Assembly (NCBI RefSeq): GCF_932274485.2
Contig: NC_065884.2
Coordinates: 23,545,622-23,609,621 of the forward strand
Direction: 5' to 3'
Source: Patella vulgata
Taxonomy: Eukaryota; Mollusca; Gastropoda; Patellidae
DNA: 64,000 bases
The position numbers were made by a program, and so were the translations under genes. Of this stretch, positions 13,703-26,574 are shown piece by piece. Each line of letters starts with the position of its first letter. The stretch's first letter is position 1. Below the pieces are notes generated by a model. It ran no database searches. It was not told where the DNA came from and saw only the letters and a list, made by a program, of their open reading frames with translations.

Positions 13703-14071
13703 ATGAAATGAAATGGGGTTTAACGTCCTACTGTTCTGCTCCTAACCTGGGCTAATGAAGACGGGCATACGCCATACAGTGTGCTATGAGGGAAATTTTG
13801 CCCGGACAGCGGCACTGCGGCCTACTCTTATATCGAATTCCAACTGCCAAGGGATCTTTTACGTGCACGCCAATGTGTACACGGGACCTCGGTTTTTTCG
13901 TCCCATCCGAACGACTAGACAGCTTTCCTTGTCAGCCCCTCCGTCCTGCATCACTGACAAGGGAGAACCACGCCGGGAAATCTGGATGAACTTTCTCGGC
14001 CAATGCAGGGATCGAACACCCGACCTCCCGGCTAGCGAGCTAGCGTCTTACCCACTTAGCCACGTGATCCC
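13703..14071 (-). repeat. SINE family A, full length, with target duplication
   Basis: tRNA-derived SINE read on the minus strand. It has a tRNA-like head (ending at 14071, with A-box-like TGGCTAAGTGGG), a body, the 3' end GGACGTTAAACCCC and an (ATTTC)n tail. The duplication CTCTCTTTGAATGAA is at 13688-13702 and 14072-14086. It is inserted in the tail of an older family A copy. Confidence 0.88.
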
Positions 14072-14086
14072 CTCTCTTTGAATGAA

Positions 14087-14401
14087 TGAAGTGGGGTATA
14101 AAGTATTATTTTTCTACACCAACTGGGCTAATAAAGACAGGCATATGTCATATAGTATGCTAGGAGGGAAATTTTGTCCGGACAACAATTTATATTTCAA
14201 CAGTCTCGGGTTCTTTACATGCCTGCCAACAGGTACATTACACCTCACTTTTTGTCCCATCCAAGCAACTAGACACTGTTCCTTGCCAGGGCCCTCCATC
14301 CTGGAAAATCCCGGATAACTTTTTCGGCCAACCTTAGGATTGAACCCTGTACATCTTGGTTAGTGAGTCAGCACCTTCCTCACTGAATCACTGTGGTTCC
14401 C
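14087..14401 (-). repeat. SINE family A, older copy
   Basis: Same order of blocks as the neighbour but diverged (GGGCTAATAAAGACAGGC, GTCCGGACAACAATT, TCCCATCCAAGCAACTAGAC, head TTCCTCACTGAATCACTGTG). Its tail is the insertion site of the younger copy. Confidence 0.8.
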
Positions 14402-15689
14402 ATATCTCTTTGATATGTGCATAAATAATCAAAAGACTTGCTGATAATTTCAATAAAGATGTTCATTCTGTAAAATCTTTTCAAAACAATCCAAAATAAT
14501 GTGTTACATACAGTCAGTCCAAATTTAATTAGTGAAACAAAAATAGCACACATGTAATCTATAAGCACTTTATTTGAATATTTTTGGACAAAGTTGAAGT
14601 AACGATAAACCACACAGTTTTTCATGCAGAAACTCATTAAAATCTTTCAACTTCAATACTGCACCTCACAGACAGAGAATATCAGCCAGTTGTAGAACTC
14701 TAGGAATTTTCTAAAAATAGATTTTGACAGCCTGTGTCTGGGCTTTGCAATAAATCACCCATTAAGGTTGGTGAGGAAGAATATTATTCTCAACTCAAAA
14801 CCTCGACATATTCTATCTACAACTATGCTTTACCTTTTGTTTCACGCTCCCAGCAAATGGTGGACATTTTGAATCTAAATTGTTTACTGCTAAAATCCAA
14901 CTTTCACCTTGATAGAACAAACGAGTCAAGCCACACCTTGAGTTATGAGTATCATGAAGTCGACTTGTTATAGAAAATAAATGTAGAGGTATATAGAATT
15001 GGTGAAGATATAGATAGATTATAGAAGAAGCTACAGTTAGCCTACATCTGTATACCAAATGACTTGTTTTCTTTATCTACATGAAGCCAGGATCAAAAAT
15101 AGACGATATATCTGTGAGGGATGATGAATGTTTTAGTTTTACCATTGCTCATCATATAAGGTTTCATTGTATTACATCTACAGGTACTACAATATAGGTA
15201 TACAGTGTAGGTTTTACATAATCCTATAGATATATAGGTCAAAATAATCTCTCTTCTTAAACATGTAATACACCATTTTTACACTTTAAACTGAAAAGTT
15301 ATTTCATTAAAAAAATCGCATGTATAACAAATAAAATAGCATATATATATGGATGTTCTCGATTAAATTGAAATATTTGCCATAATCTAAAATCAGGTCA
15401 TTCACATTCCTCATGACATATAATATAAACAATGTTCTTATATTAACTTCTCTGGAGATTTCAATGAATTAAATGCATGCCAGTAATACACAATAATTTT
15501 AATATACATAAGTCTATAGTACACACAATTATTCTAATACACAGAAGTCTAATACACACACAATAAGTCTAATACATGAATATTATCATGGAAGTCAATT
15601 GAAAAAATTATATTATGTACATGTACATGTGTGATAAAATGTTTTACTGTTAGGTGAAAAGACAACAAAAATGTTTTTAAAGGAAGATG

Positions 15690-15876
15690 GAATAAAATGA
15701 ACCAAGGTTTAACCATTTGATATTCTACTTTGCTGTACCAAACATCAGGCATACCAGTGTGCTATGAGAGAACATTAGCCAAATAGCAGTGCTACGGCCT
15801 AGAAATCTTATTTTGATTACAAACTGTCATCAGGATCTTTAACTAATATCCACAGGACCTTTGTTTTTCATCTCAT
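15690..15876 (-). repeat. SINE family A, partial diverged copy
   Basis: Tail and body only: AAATGAACCAAGGTTTAACC, CAGGCATACCAGTGTGCTAT, ATCAGGATCTTTAAC. It is followed after 16 bp by another copy. Confidence 0.6.
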
Positions 15877-15892
15877 CATTATTTCCCATGAT

Positions 15893-16178
15893 GATGGGCC
15901 ACATGCCATACAGTGTAAGGGAAATTTTGCCAGGACAGCAGCACTACGGCCTACTCTTATTTGGAATTCCAACTGTCAGAGGGGTCTTTTACGTGCACGT
16001 CAATATGTACACAGGACCTTGGATTTTTGTTCCATCCAAACAACTATATGTTGTCTCTTGTCAGACCCTCCATCCTGTACCACTGACAGGGGGAAATTTC
16101 TCGGCCAACACAAGGATCGATATGGGACTTCTGGGTTAGCGACCAAAGTCCTACTCACTGAGCCACCAAGGCTTCCCT
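15893..16178 (-). repeat. SINE family A, copy lacking the tail
   Basis: Body to head: GGGCCACATGCCATACAGTG, GAAATTTTGCCAGGACAGCA, TCTTTTACGTGCACG, head TACTCACTGAGCCACC. Confidence 0.75.
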
Positions 16179-18084
16179 GGAATAATAGAAGGAATTCCAA
16201 TTTTTAAGGCATTTAGAGAAGTAGCCAGATTTTAGCAGCCTATCAAGTTTGTTCAATATTTTGTAAATCCATGAGACCATTTGGCTGAAATTTACAATTT
16301 AGACATTTTAAACATGAAAAAGTTTCATTCCTATTTCCGCATGTAATATCAGTATTCAGTTATGTTTCTTTAAAGTCAGTGGGGGGGGGGGGGGGAGAGA
16401 CAAACAAAACGTGTGCTCACGCTTGGAGAATAGAATATTTAGAATTTATGAATATATTTCAAATACACAATTATTGAAACATGACATGACACATATACAT
16501 GTATATTTCAGGAAGTCCTTAATCATTATATTAATTTATATCATCACTATCAGGCGCACTTGTATGCTTACAATGTACTACTGTATAAGGCAATGCAAGA
16601 ATTATGATTAATGTGTCATCCATATTTATAAATCCTGTTTCATAGGACAATACACAAAGATTTTATAATTCTATGAACCATCCTGTTCTCTTATTCATTG
16701 TACATACAGGATATACTTATTTGGTTCATTTAAACAAACAAGCGGTGAAGCAATGCAATAGACTCTCAACAACAATATCTCGGGTTCGAAAATGAGCGTA
16801 TTCCAAGTCAATCGTATCGGAATAGCCTACATGTAAAAGTATGGGGAATGAATAAGCTTATAAACACAATTTTTCACCCATAGAGATTTACTGTATGAGC
16901 ACAGACATACATGTACCATACATATTTTCAAACATTTTGTTGGATGGGACATACATGTAAATAAGCTTATAAACACAATTCGTGCAGACAAAAGTAAATA
17001 TTTTGTATAACTCGTCCATCATCCACCTGTTATATCATAATATGATTTTTCAAGCCCAATCCGTGATCGGAACCTAATAGACCATACTTTCCTCATTCCA
17101 CAAGCACATGGAACTAAAAACATCACTTCTGAATAAATGTAATGATATATGAAGAGTCCAAGGGAATAACGATCTAAGTCACATTTTTGTCTTTTTGCAT
17201 AAAATGCAAAACAGACTTTTGGACAAGAATGCTTGACGCGAACAGAACAACGAGTGGGTTTAATTACAACTTCAAAATGATGTTTAATACGAACCATAAT
17301 TACCAGTACAATAGCTGACTTCCACTTTTCAGCCAAATTAAGGTCAAATAAAGGGTACAATGGATGTATTTGTCGGGATGGCATTTCAGAAGGGCCTTGG
17401 TTCGATGTGACTCTGATCGTTATTATCTGAAATTGATTGTTCCACAGAAAGCTTATGCAATTTGCTACCAGATGGTGCCATTAACTGGGGTTCGTTGAAA
17501 AAGTGACTTAGATTGTTCTTCCCCTGGGCTCTTCATATGTACAGTATCATGTGCTACTGGCTGACTAAAACTCATTGCTCTAATTTTAGAAATACTTATA
17601 ATAAATACTTGAATATTATTAATTTTAAACATGTTTAACTTGATTTCTTGGTTCTATATTGGAATGTTGTAAAACTAGATTTAAAGTTTGAAATACACCT
17701 TTAATACTGGGTGACCCATGACCTTATACTATCTTGACCTAGTAACCAGACAGTTTTTCTTCCTACCATTTATTTACATAGGCGATCAGTTGATTGACAG
17801 ATGACAAACAATCTGACCTGTCACAGGTGTTTGAATGACCTTTCACCAACCAGTTTCTCACCTTTTCCTAAGTTCCCTCCGAGTGGCAATGATTAAATCC
17901 CAATTAAACGATTATTTGAGTTAATCAATGTAGCTTGGATAATTTTAGTCAATTAGATCTACATGTATCTTGTATTGTGATGATACATATAAATTCAATC
18001 TGAATTTCTTAGGGATTTATTATATCAATATTATATTATACAATTTTCAGATAACCCTAAGATTCTATCGCTATCTGCATATAT

Positions 18085-18404
18085 GGGAGCCACAGTGGCT
18101 AGGTGAGTTGGATGCTGGTTCACTAGTCTGGAGGTCGCATGTTCTGGTTTTTCAGGTGTGGTTTCCCCTTGTCATTGGTGCAGAATGAAGGGCCTGACAA
18201 GGACAGTTGTCTAGTCATTCGGATGGTACTAAAAAATTGAAGTTCCTTGACACATTGGCAGTTGGAATTTGATATACGAGTAGGCTGTAGCGCCAATGTC
18301 CGGGCAAAATTCCTTCATGATTCATAGCACACTGCATGGCATATGCATGTCTTCAATTGCCAAGTCGGAGCAGAACAGTACGACATTAAACCCCATTTCA
18401 TTTC
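18085..18404 (+). repeat. SINE family A, plus orientation
   Basis: Head GGGAGCCACAGTGGCTAGGT, body, and 3' end GACATTAAACCCCATTTCAT. The imperfect duplication CTATC(T/C)GCAT(A/G)TAT flanks it. Confidence 0.82.
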
Positions 18405-20621
18405 TATCCGCATGTATACAAAAATGAACATGATCACTGGACTATAAAATATTGGCTATGGAGTGATCAACAAATGCATATTAACAGAACTATTCTACCC
18501 TCTTCTTATGATAGTTTATTGATTTACTCTAGAGTACATCTCATATTGCAAGGATTATCCAGTACAACATGTAAATCTACTTTCAGGGTTAAATCTTCCA
18601 CCTTCTTGATGAAAAGGTACAAATTAAATATGCTGGAAATTACTGGAATTTATTGATTGATTACAAATGTTTGAAGACCATGTGAAAGATCTCAGAAGTC
18701 TTAGGCCTACATACAGTATGCCTTTTGGAATGAAAGAATTTTTTTTTATCTAAATTAAATTTTATCTATTAAATCTAACTTCACATTTGCCAGGTGTTAA
18801 GAAATTTGTCTAGGAGAGCATCCAACAGTTCCCTCATAAAATACATGCATTACATACACTACATGGCACCAGCTGCTAAAGTTAGCCATCTGCTAAAGTA
18901 ATATAAGATGGCATAAATTTCATCTACAAAAAAAAAGAACCTACAAAATCAATTATCTGATGCACTCCTTAAAATTCTGACAGACTTGGTATGCTCTATC
19001 GTGACTTATGTATTATAAAATAAATGCTTAGCCTTCACCAACACCTATTAAAAATACCAATTGCCATAACTATCATTCGGCTGTTTTTATAATTATTCAG
19101 TCTTAGATGTAATGTAGTAAATTATTAAAATTTGCTTCCATTACATTTCCTTAGTCCATATAATGTATGTAATTACTTTTAAATGAAAGTTTATTAGTAA
19201 TATATGTACTAGTCTTAGATTTTATAATTCTACGTAATTTAACTGGCATATACTTTATTTTCTCGGAAGTCTGACTCATATAATCATACTGCATAAATTT
19301 TCTTATCAATACTAACAGATGAATGTAATGCGATGCTAGATTTATCAGTTGACAGAAAAGAATCTGACCTTACCTCTCAGCTGATGAGATGACTACCTAC
19401 ACACTTGATATACAATATCTTTTCAACTTATTCACCGGTAAATATGTGTATAACTCACAGTTAATACACCATACTAAACTACAATATACCCCAGTTTACT
19501 TACAATAACATACAGACTATATATTACACAGATGATAAAACTATGAATTCCTACCTTCAAACAACCACCTAGTAGCTTTCCAAATTGACCTTTTTGACCC
19601 CTGTACCACCCACAACTTGTCCTTATTAGGAATGGGGTAGGTAGGTTATTACCAGACATGTTTAATAAGGTCATCTGGTTATTTCAGGGGGATAACTGCC
19701 AGTAATTGGGTTATAAAAGTAATTATGAAGCCTTGTAGTGTTCATCATTGGTTTCACAATATCTAATAAAATTGTTTATCATTGGTTCACAACATTTAAT
19801 AAAATATACTGCTAGAGGTCTACCTACACTGCCAATGTGTTTACCTATACTGTTGCAAATAATATCAAAAACCTGTCTTTGTTGCAACAATCTACAACGA
19901 ATCATATAATATACAGCCATGCAGGTACAAGTAAAAATAAAGTGAAGAGCAATCTTATTTTTCTGCCAAGAAGTACAAGTATCAAAGGGTGTAAGGCAGA
20001 AATCATGTTCTTGAAGTAACGACTGCGAGTTTTACAACATCTTGCTGTTGCTAGATTAGTCTGAAATTCCCAAAATTTTGGGCACAAACAAATAAAGAAA
20101 TAGATCATCATTCATTTACTGCCGTTGAAAGCTTTTTTGTTTAGTTGAAAAACTCACCGAAGCAAAATGGAAGAACAAAAAGTAAATTAGAACGGTTTGT
20201 ACTAAAATGTGAATTGGGTCGTGGTATAATCATAGCCAGAAATTCCAGCAACCTTGAAAATTGAACGATCCTTGGAGTTTGCAACTCAATTATCAGTTAG
20301 GCATTTTGGTTGGAAAGTGTGTGACTTGGTATTCGCGATGATATTTTCTATTGAGGAATCTGAGAGGCCCGCAGCTGGGTTAGTAACCCATCAAAATTAG
20401 TGACGAAAAATGTAGTGACTTGTATTATGTAAAGGGCTTCATAAGATGTATGGGGTTAAGGCAATATCAAGCCTTCTAGTGAAGCTGGGCAGAAATCTAC
20501 TATCAAAATATTTACATTTCGTATTTTAAGCATTTTGATATAAAAATTAAAACAAATTTATACTGTCTGAAAAGCAATTTTAAGGCATTTTGTTTTCTAA
20601 CATACACTGCTGATTAATTGT

Positions 20622-20709
20622 ATTCCTTTACACCTTAAGCATAACACACGCAACATGACAAGATAATTTATTCCTTTGGACCTTAAGCATAACACCAACA
20701 TGACAAGAT
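20622..20709. repeat. Tandem duplication, about 48 bp
   Basis: ATTCCTTTACACCTTAAGCA at 20622 and ATTCCTTTGGACCTTAAGCA at 20670 start two units that both end AACATGACAAGAT. Confidence 0.7.
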
Positions 20710-22140
20710 GCGTAGTAAAGGGAGGAGGGGATACAGTGGAAGAGCTGGGGTAACAAATACATTGGCTGCCATGGATACACTACATACATGTACATGTATC
20801 AATTAATTATGGTAATACAAAATGAAATTCCTACTGTATGTAATACTGTATCCAAAATGTTAATGGATGTAAATTTATTGAAGATGGTTTCTTTCTAGTC
20901 CATACTGTATAAATTTGAGATGAAGATTAATCAGTGAGTCTATGTCAATGACAAGAAAGTCCTCTTGTATAAGTTGTCTCCCCTTGTACAATGTATAACA
21001 CCAATCAAATATATAAGTTTTCATTTTCGAAAAGTAAACCATGTAGATGTAAAATCCGGAAGTCCTTCATATTTACTGTTGTTTGAACATATGCTTATTT
21101 GCTACTACTTTATTTTTTTTATTTTCGATATCTGTGTACTTTATATTTTACTGTATAATATACATGTATGTACATAACATGTAGTTGCTAGTTTTATAGA
21201 GGAGGGACATCTTTAAAAATCATATACTAATATAATAAGTTCAGGAGGACAACACCATACACAAAAAAAACATACAATCAATGCACAAAAATAGGTATAG
21301 GTCAAACGTAATACCAAGTAGACAATGTACTAAGGTACTCAAATCTGGCTAACCTAATAACCCATACATGTATAAAATAGTGTAAAGATCAGTGAACAAG
21401 CCTACATATGTATTCAAATGTTTTGACATTTTAGTAAGGAATAGTGTTGAGAAAATGTTGGGATTTGACCAGAGGCCTACAATTACATTGTACTGACGAG
21501 TTATAATAGTGATATATATATATAGACTGACATTTTAAATTGAAATTTATGAATTATGAGTCATTGGCTTAAATTCACATGTACATACATGTACATGTAG
21601 CAGTAAGCCTTTATATAATTATGTCATTTCAACATCACATTTTCAGGTTGAAACGACAGTGGTTCCACTCCAGTTTATCATTAATATGCCTTTATACATG
21701 TAGCTATGTGTACAGTATTGTGTGTTACATACATGTACATACTGTACAATGCATTATTAATACATGTATCTTGAACAATCTTTGAAATGAAATCCAATTT
21801 GAACTTTCCAACAAGTGCTATGAACTATTCATCTTCCGGTTCATAAATCATAATGTGATAATAAATGACCTGGTAAAAAATATGATACAGCTTACTATAT
21901 GTAATAATATGTATACACGTGTCTTAAGGCTTGGTTGTTAATTTAATTAATTAGTGAATATAAAGTTCAGTGTCCATATCCAAACTAAAGTGACATGTGA
22001 AGTATATTTAGCAAGTATGTTAACATACATGTAGACATGATCATAAAAAATTTGATATAACTGATATAATACAACATTAAAAAACATTCAAGCATCAATA
22101 AACACACGAATGTGAGTGATAAATGCTTGAATTATTTAAC

Positions 22141-22490
22141 TTAAACATACATGATGCAAGAGCTAAATCTGCCTATTGCAGGTCTTTCTTTAGGCCTGAA
22201 ATGTTATCTAAATTATTAATTAGTAACTTATCAAGATCATAATCAACTCTTGATGCCATCGCTAGCTTGCGATGTTTATTGGATTAGGTTCCGATTTCCT
22301 GTTCGACTTCTATTCATAAATTAATCATGAAATGGATAATCGTGTAGTAATGATGATCGAGGCCAGGCTGAAAATCCAATTGCTAAAATCTTGGTTCAGA
22401 GTGGATCAATTTGACTGAAATTTACATTATCTAGTAAACTATTATAGTGAGAACTGCCAGCTCTTTATATCTCCCATAAAGTATCTTTAA
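22141..22490. mobile_element. MITE family D, copy 1 (TTAA-ended)
   Basis: TTAAACATACATGATGCAAG at the left and TAAAGTATCTTTAA at the right form the terminal inverted repeats. The whole 350 bp matches the copy at 44141-44525 in inverse orientation. It lies in paxillin intron 1. Confidence 0.75.
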
Positions 22491-23600
22491 CAAAATCACT
22501 GAAAGTCAGACTATTATTGGGTGTCTTCAAAATTGAAGCAGTGTTAGTGTTAGACTATACTTTAAATTATAAACTTCCAATCCAACTGTTTATTAATAAA
22601 GCTTTTAAAAAGTATGAAATTTTAAGTGAAGATACATAGTTATCGTGTAAATGATTGAAACACGATATTCAATAACTTCAATTCATGAAAAATAATATTG
22701 TTCCACATATAATATCTCGCATAAATAGATCTTCATGGGAGTGTTCCCATATAAAATGAATACAATAAGTCATGAAACTTACATGTACATAAGCTACTTT
22801 GTTAAGTGGAATGTGATAGACCAGATGTACTTGCGCTTGTACTTTTGGCTATGGTACCATTGTAAAAGAGGTTATTCATTCACAGAAGTTTTCAGTTAGG
22901 CTACTGTATTCGCACATGTAGGCTTACATGTAATAATTGATATTTATTGTGAAACAAGTTTATATACATAAAATGAAATATATATATAAAATTAAAATGT
23001 TCTACTTTAGCCAGGAGAATATGATGTATAAACTGTCTATAACTTAAAGCTGCTGTCACATCATTAAAAATCCTTGTAAAATATAAGCTTAATGAAAATT
23101 AAATCTCTAAAAATGAATATCAGTCTAAAAATGGTTCAATCAATACAAACTTTGCAACACACAACATGTAGTATAAACATTCCAGTGATACATGTAAGTG
23201 TTCTAAAGATAACATCATATTCATATGGACCTCTTTTTAATCCGATTCATCCAAGCATGAGAGATTACTAGATTAAATTTTGTTTTCTAATTAAATTTAA
23301 GAACATTTTATAGTTTTCAAAACAGAATATTCTGGGATTTTTGTTTTTGTTTTTTCATGGAATTGGCCATAAAAAATATTTCGCATAAATAAGCCTACCG
23401 ACCATTTATTCATAATTGACTTATTACTATGATCGAGCCTTAAAGAGTCACAAGATATGTTCATAACAGTACATGATGCCATTTTTGTGATACTGTCACA
23501 CACGCACTATACTGACAATATTAATCACTAACCCCCAAAAAAGCTACTTTTTATTAGGGAAATTTAAAAAAAAAAATAATTATGATCAAAATTAAATTAC

Positions 23601-23613
23601 CCAAGTCTTCCAT
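23601..23613 (-). CDS. PXN: Paxillin coding exon 1 (start codon, 13 coding bases)
   Basis: The minus strand reads ATGGAAGACTTGG followed directly by the donor GTAATT. It encodes M-E-D-L plus the first base of an aspartate codon. Joined to exon 2 it gives MEDLDALLADLQST, nearly the vertebrate paxillin start MDDLDALLADLEST. The first intron splits the same Asp codon (phase 1) as I recall for vertebrate PXN. The ATG has A at -3 and G at +4, a strong context. It was found by searching for the predicted splice partner of exon 2; only this site in 9.7-24 kb gave MxxL followed by a phase-1 donor. The 5' UTR lies at higher coordinates. Confidence 0.85.
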
Positions 23614-23683
23614 GCTGTTGGTTTACTGCTAGCTTTCCAAATGTAACTTTCAGAAGGAATAGTTACGGACTCCCTGGACTAAG

Positions 23684-23690
23684 TTTTATA
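23684..23690 (-). promoter_or_regulatory. Possible TATA box of paxillin
   Basis: The minus strand reads TATAAAA 71 nt upstream of the start codon. A start about 25-30 nt downstream would leave a 5' UTR of roughly 45 nt. This is position and motif only. The region is AT-rich, so chance matches are common, and a second TATA-like word (CATAAATA) occurs near 23916. Confidence 0.3.
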
Positions 23691-23699
23691 CAAAGTGCA

Positions 23700-25119
23700 C
23701 TGACTTAAAACTTGTACACCTTATCTAATCATGTAGGCCTAACTGCGTTACAAGACCAATCAGTTCAACTTCAACACAGCGGACCAAAGTTACTCAAATA
23801 TTTCCGGTTACTCTTAACGATAGAAAGGAAAAGGGGCGTAATTCTAGACTTAAAACGCTACTGACGTATCTACATGAACTATGAGAGTGTCCTAACTTTC
23901 CTCTTTCCCTTCACTATTTATGCTATCGCCTGTTAAACTATTTTCTAAGTATTTATTAGCCTTTAGCTAATCTCAAGTCAGCCATCTTCCCAAAGTTTGA
24001 TGACGTAGTATTCAGGGAGCGGTTATTGAGCCCTTGTCGCACACACACGGACATGATTAAAGGCACTGTCAACAAGCCACGTACACCATTCACGTTTGGT
24101 CATTCTCAAAAGCCAAAGCCAAAACAAATACTATTTTAATGTGAAGAATGTGTGTATTATGAGATATCAACAGTCCAGTGTGTATTTAAAAAATAACCCC
24201 CAAAAATGAAAAACGGAATAACTGTATAGGATAGGCTACAAAAGAATCGTTATTAATATAATAATTAATAATTATCATTTTTATAGATGCACAAGAAATG
24301 ATTCAAAACCACCATTCAAAGTTATCTTACAGTAAATCTTACCAAATATTAAAGAATATTTTCAAAAATAAAAACCCCACCTCACCAGAATAATAACAAA
24401 ATAGATCAATTGACTTTATATAGGGCCTTCCAACAGTTCATGGAAGAGTACAGAGATCATATATATTATCACCAATTTATGTAATGACTTTTAAGTGAAT
24501 AATGTCTATAATTCCATTGTATCTTAAATAGATGAATGTTTAGCTGGTTAACTGATATACTGACTAAACATTTCTTTTCAGTGGTCTACTGAAACATGGC
24601 AGATTAAAATTTCTTTTCAGCTTTGAAACGGGGAAATTTAGGCCTAACTTTACTTTTCAACCTCCCTATATGATACTTATTATATCATTGACACATGAAA
24701 ATGTAACATTGATTTGTAAACTACGTATATAGATATTTCACTCGCTCACGTAGCTGGTTTTAAAGCGCCAGGAACTTTTACATATCCCATCTTTGCCGCG
24801 TAACAGCATCAACGTGGTGGCATATATGAAACTATATGCTACGAGAACGTCGCTTAAACGTTGAGATCAAATCTTACATGGAGGGCCGAGAGGTGAAGTA
24901 ACTTAACAAGCATGAAATTATAACATTTTCTGCAGTGGCGGATTAAATTAACTGATGGCTGACCGGACCCACACCAGTAATGGCAGTGCCTTAGTTCTTA
25001 GTGTCTTAAGGGCCAATACCAATAAAACTGCTTATGTTTGTGTTAAAATCCCTTAAAATTCTCTACCTTAAAGGTCCGATCGCAACTAACGCAGTATATA
25101 TGATACGTTTTCAAACAAC
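23700..25119. other. Intergenic, left part
   Basis: Upstream of paxillin. AT-rich with somewhat more CpG near 23990-24110 (CACACACGGACATG, CCACGTACACC); no ORF, RNA gene or element recognised. Confidence 0.5.
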
Positions 25120-25651
25120 TTAAAGGAGCTAAATCGCTAATATTTGGGACCTAGAAATGGACAAAAACGGGTCGCAACGCATATAATAATGTAATATGAA
25201 TGTATATAAACTGATTTACATTCACTCGTTTCCGTTTTTACTGTAATTTCTAATCAGTTATGTTCGGCGAAATACGCCAGAAGTTTCATATGAATGGCAA
25301 TCTTTAGCGTCTGGTTTTCCAGTCTACACCGATGGTATTTATTGCGCATGCTCTCCAGATAAGAATTTAGCGTCACCATTTGACGTGGTTTGTGGAATAT
25401 GTCTAGCCCTGTTCTTTGAGTTTTTGAGTCCCTTGTTCCAAATGGCGCTGAAACGCATTATGGTAGGCCTACATGGTACACGATTCGTGTACCAATGGTA
25501 AAATGTTTATTTTGTCTTGAATATTGGATATCAGAAGCCCATCTTTTCCCTGTAAGATCACAAGACCAATGTTGATTTGAATTGACAAATAATTCGTGTT
25601 TTCAAGTCGAAGATTTTTGATGATATTGAGTTAGAGACTTAGCTTCTTTAA
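25120..25651 (+). mobile_element. MITE family F, copy 1 (TTAA-ended, internal palindrome)
   Basis: The 532-bp copy starts TTAAAGGAGCTAAATCGCTA and ends GACTTAGCTTCTTTAA, giving about 20-bp imperfect TIRs with TTAA edges. An internal 19-bp palindrome, GGTACACGATTCGTGTACC, is at 25475-25493. It matches 29333-29827 along its length. TTAA targets are known for piggyBac and Kolobok; the AG that follows TTAA fits Kolobok better (inference). Confidence 0.78.
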
Positions 25652-25846
25652 ACCTGTTAGTCTTCATCTGGAAATGGAGATCTGTGTCCCAAGCTGTATT
25701 ATGGGGTGTCTGGATAAAATCAGACCTTTATTTTATAAAAATAATGTGTAGGTGAAATTTACCTTTCGCCACCAAGTACAACACGTGGGTCATTCACAGT
25801 AGACCTCTAAAGGAACGGGAATCGATCATCAGGTCACCCAACGAAA

Positions 25847-26132
25847 TGAAATGAAAATGAAATGAAATGGGGTTTAACGTCCTACTATTCTGCTCCGAAC
25901 TGGGCTAATGAAGACGGGGATACGCCATACAGTGTGCTATGAGGGAAATATTGCCCGGACAGCGTCAATACGGCCTACCCTTATATCGAATTCCAACTGT
26001 CAAGGGATCTTTTACGTGCACACCAATGTGTACACGGGACCTCGGTTTTGCGTCCCATCCGAACAACTAGACAACTTTCCTTGTCAGGCCATCCGACCTG
26101 CATCACTGACAAGGGGGAAGCACGCCTGAAAA
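25847..26132 (-). repeat. SINE family A, 5'-truncated, with target duplication
   Basis: Tail (GAAAT)n and body present, tRNA head missing. GTCACCCAACGAAA is repeated exactly at 25833-25846 and 26133-26146, so truncation happened on insertion. Confidence 0.88.
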
Positions 26133-26574
26133 GTCACCCAACGAAAACATTGACCCGAAATCTTAAGAGGGTGACATGTCTGGATAAGCAGTTTTGAAGT
26201 TCACGTCCACACGACTCAATATTTTGAGCTGAAATTTTGAGACAAGGTAAAAACACCATTCCTTTGTACCTTGGTGCTTAAATTTCATACGTACTCGGAC
26301 TTTTATGTTTGAGACTCTGTTTCAATCAGGATAGTCCCTTTAACGTCTGCTTCCACAAAAGTGATATCATAGACAATGTTAAGCCAGGGACCGCCAATAA
26401 TAGTCAACGGTGGGGGGTGGTAAAAAAAACCATATCATTTTCAAATCTAGATTGACGAGATGAGGAGGCTGGGATTTTCCGATGTAGGGGATAATTAGAC
26501 CTTGCGTACTGACATCTTTTTTATGCTTTGGTTCAGTGTGTAAAGGTTTGGACGCTTGAAAATTGATGTATTGC

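Larger units (their letters stand above)
1..23660 (-). other. PXN: Paxillin gene, 5' half (runs off the left edge)
   Basis: Four minus-strand exons joined in compatible phases encode the N-terminal third of paxillin, the focal-adhesion scaffold whose LD motifs bind FAK, vinculin and GIT/PIX-type partners. The visible product is about 170 residues: LD1 at residues 3-13, LD2 at 100-115 and LD3 at 153-164. Introns are 23600-9684 (phase 1), 9498-8067 (phase 0), 7891-5794 (phase 1) and one starting at 5654 (phase 2) whose acceptor is not in the window. LD4, LD5 and the four LIM domains expected from the family were looked for between 1 and 5650 and not found, so they should lie to the left. The right limit is an estimate from a TATA-like box. 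Confidence 0.9.

Noticed and set aside
13755-14081. 108-codon frame (and similar frames at 25908 and 50499)
   Set aside because: Reading frames through family A SINEs; their mutual similarity is from the repeat.
17019-17384. 121-codon minus-strand frame in paxillin intron 1
   Set aside because: No family resemblance, no splice pattern, low-complexity neighbours; likely chance.
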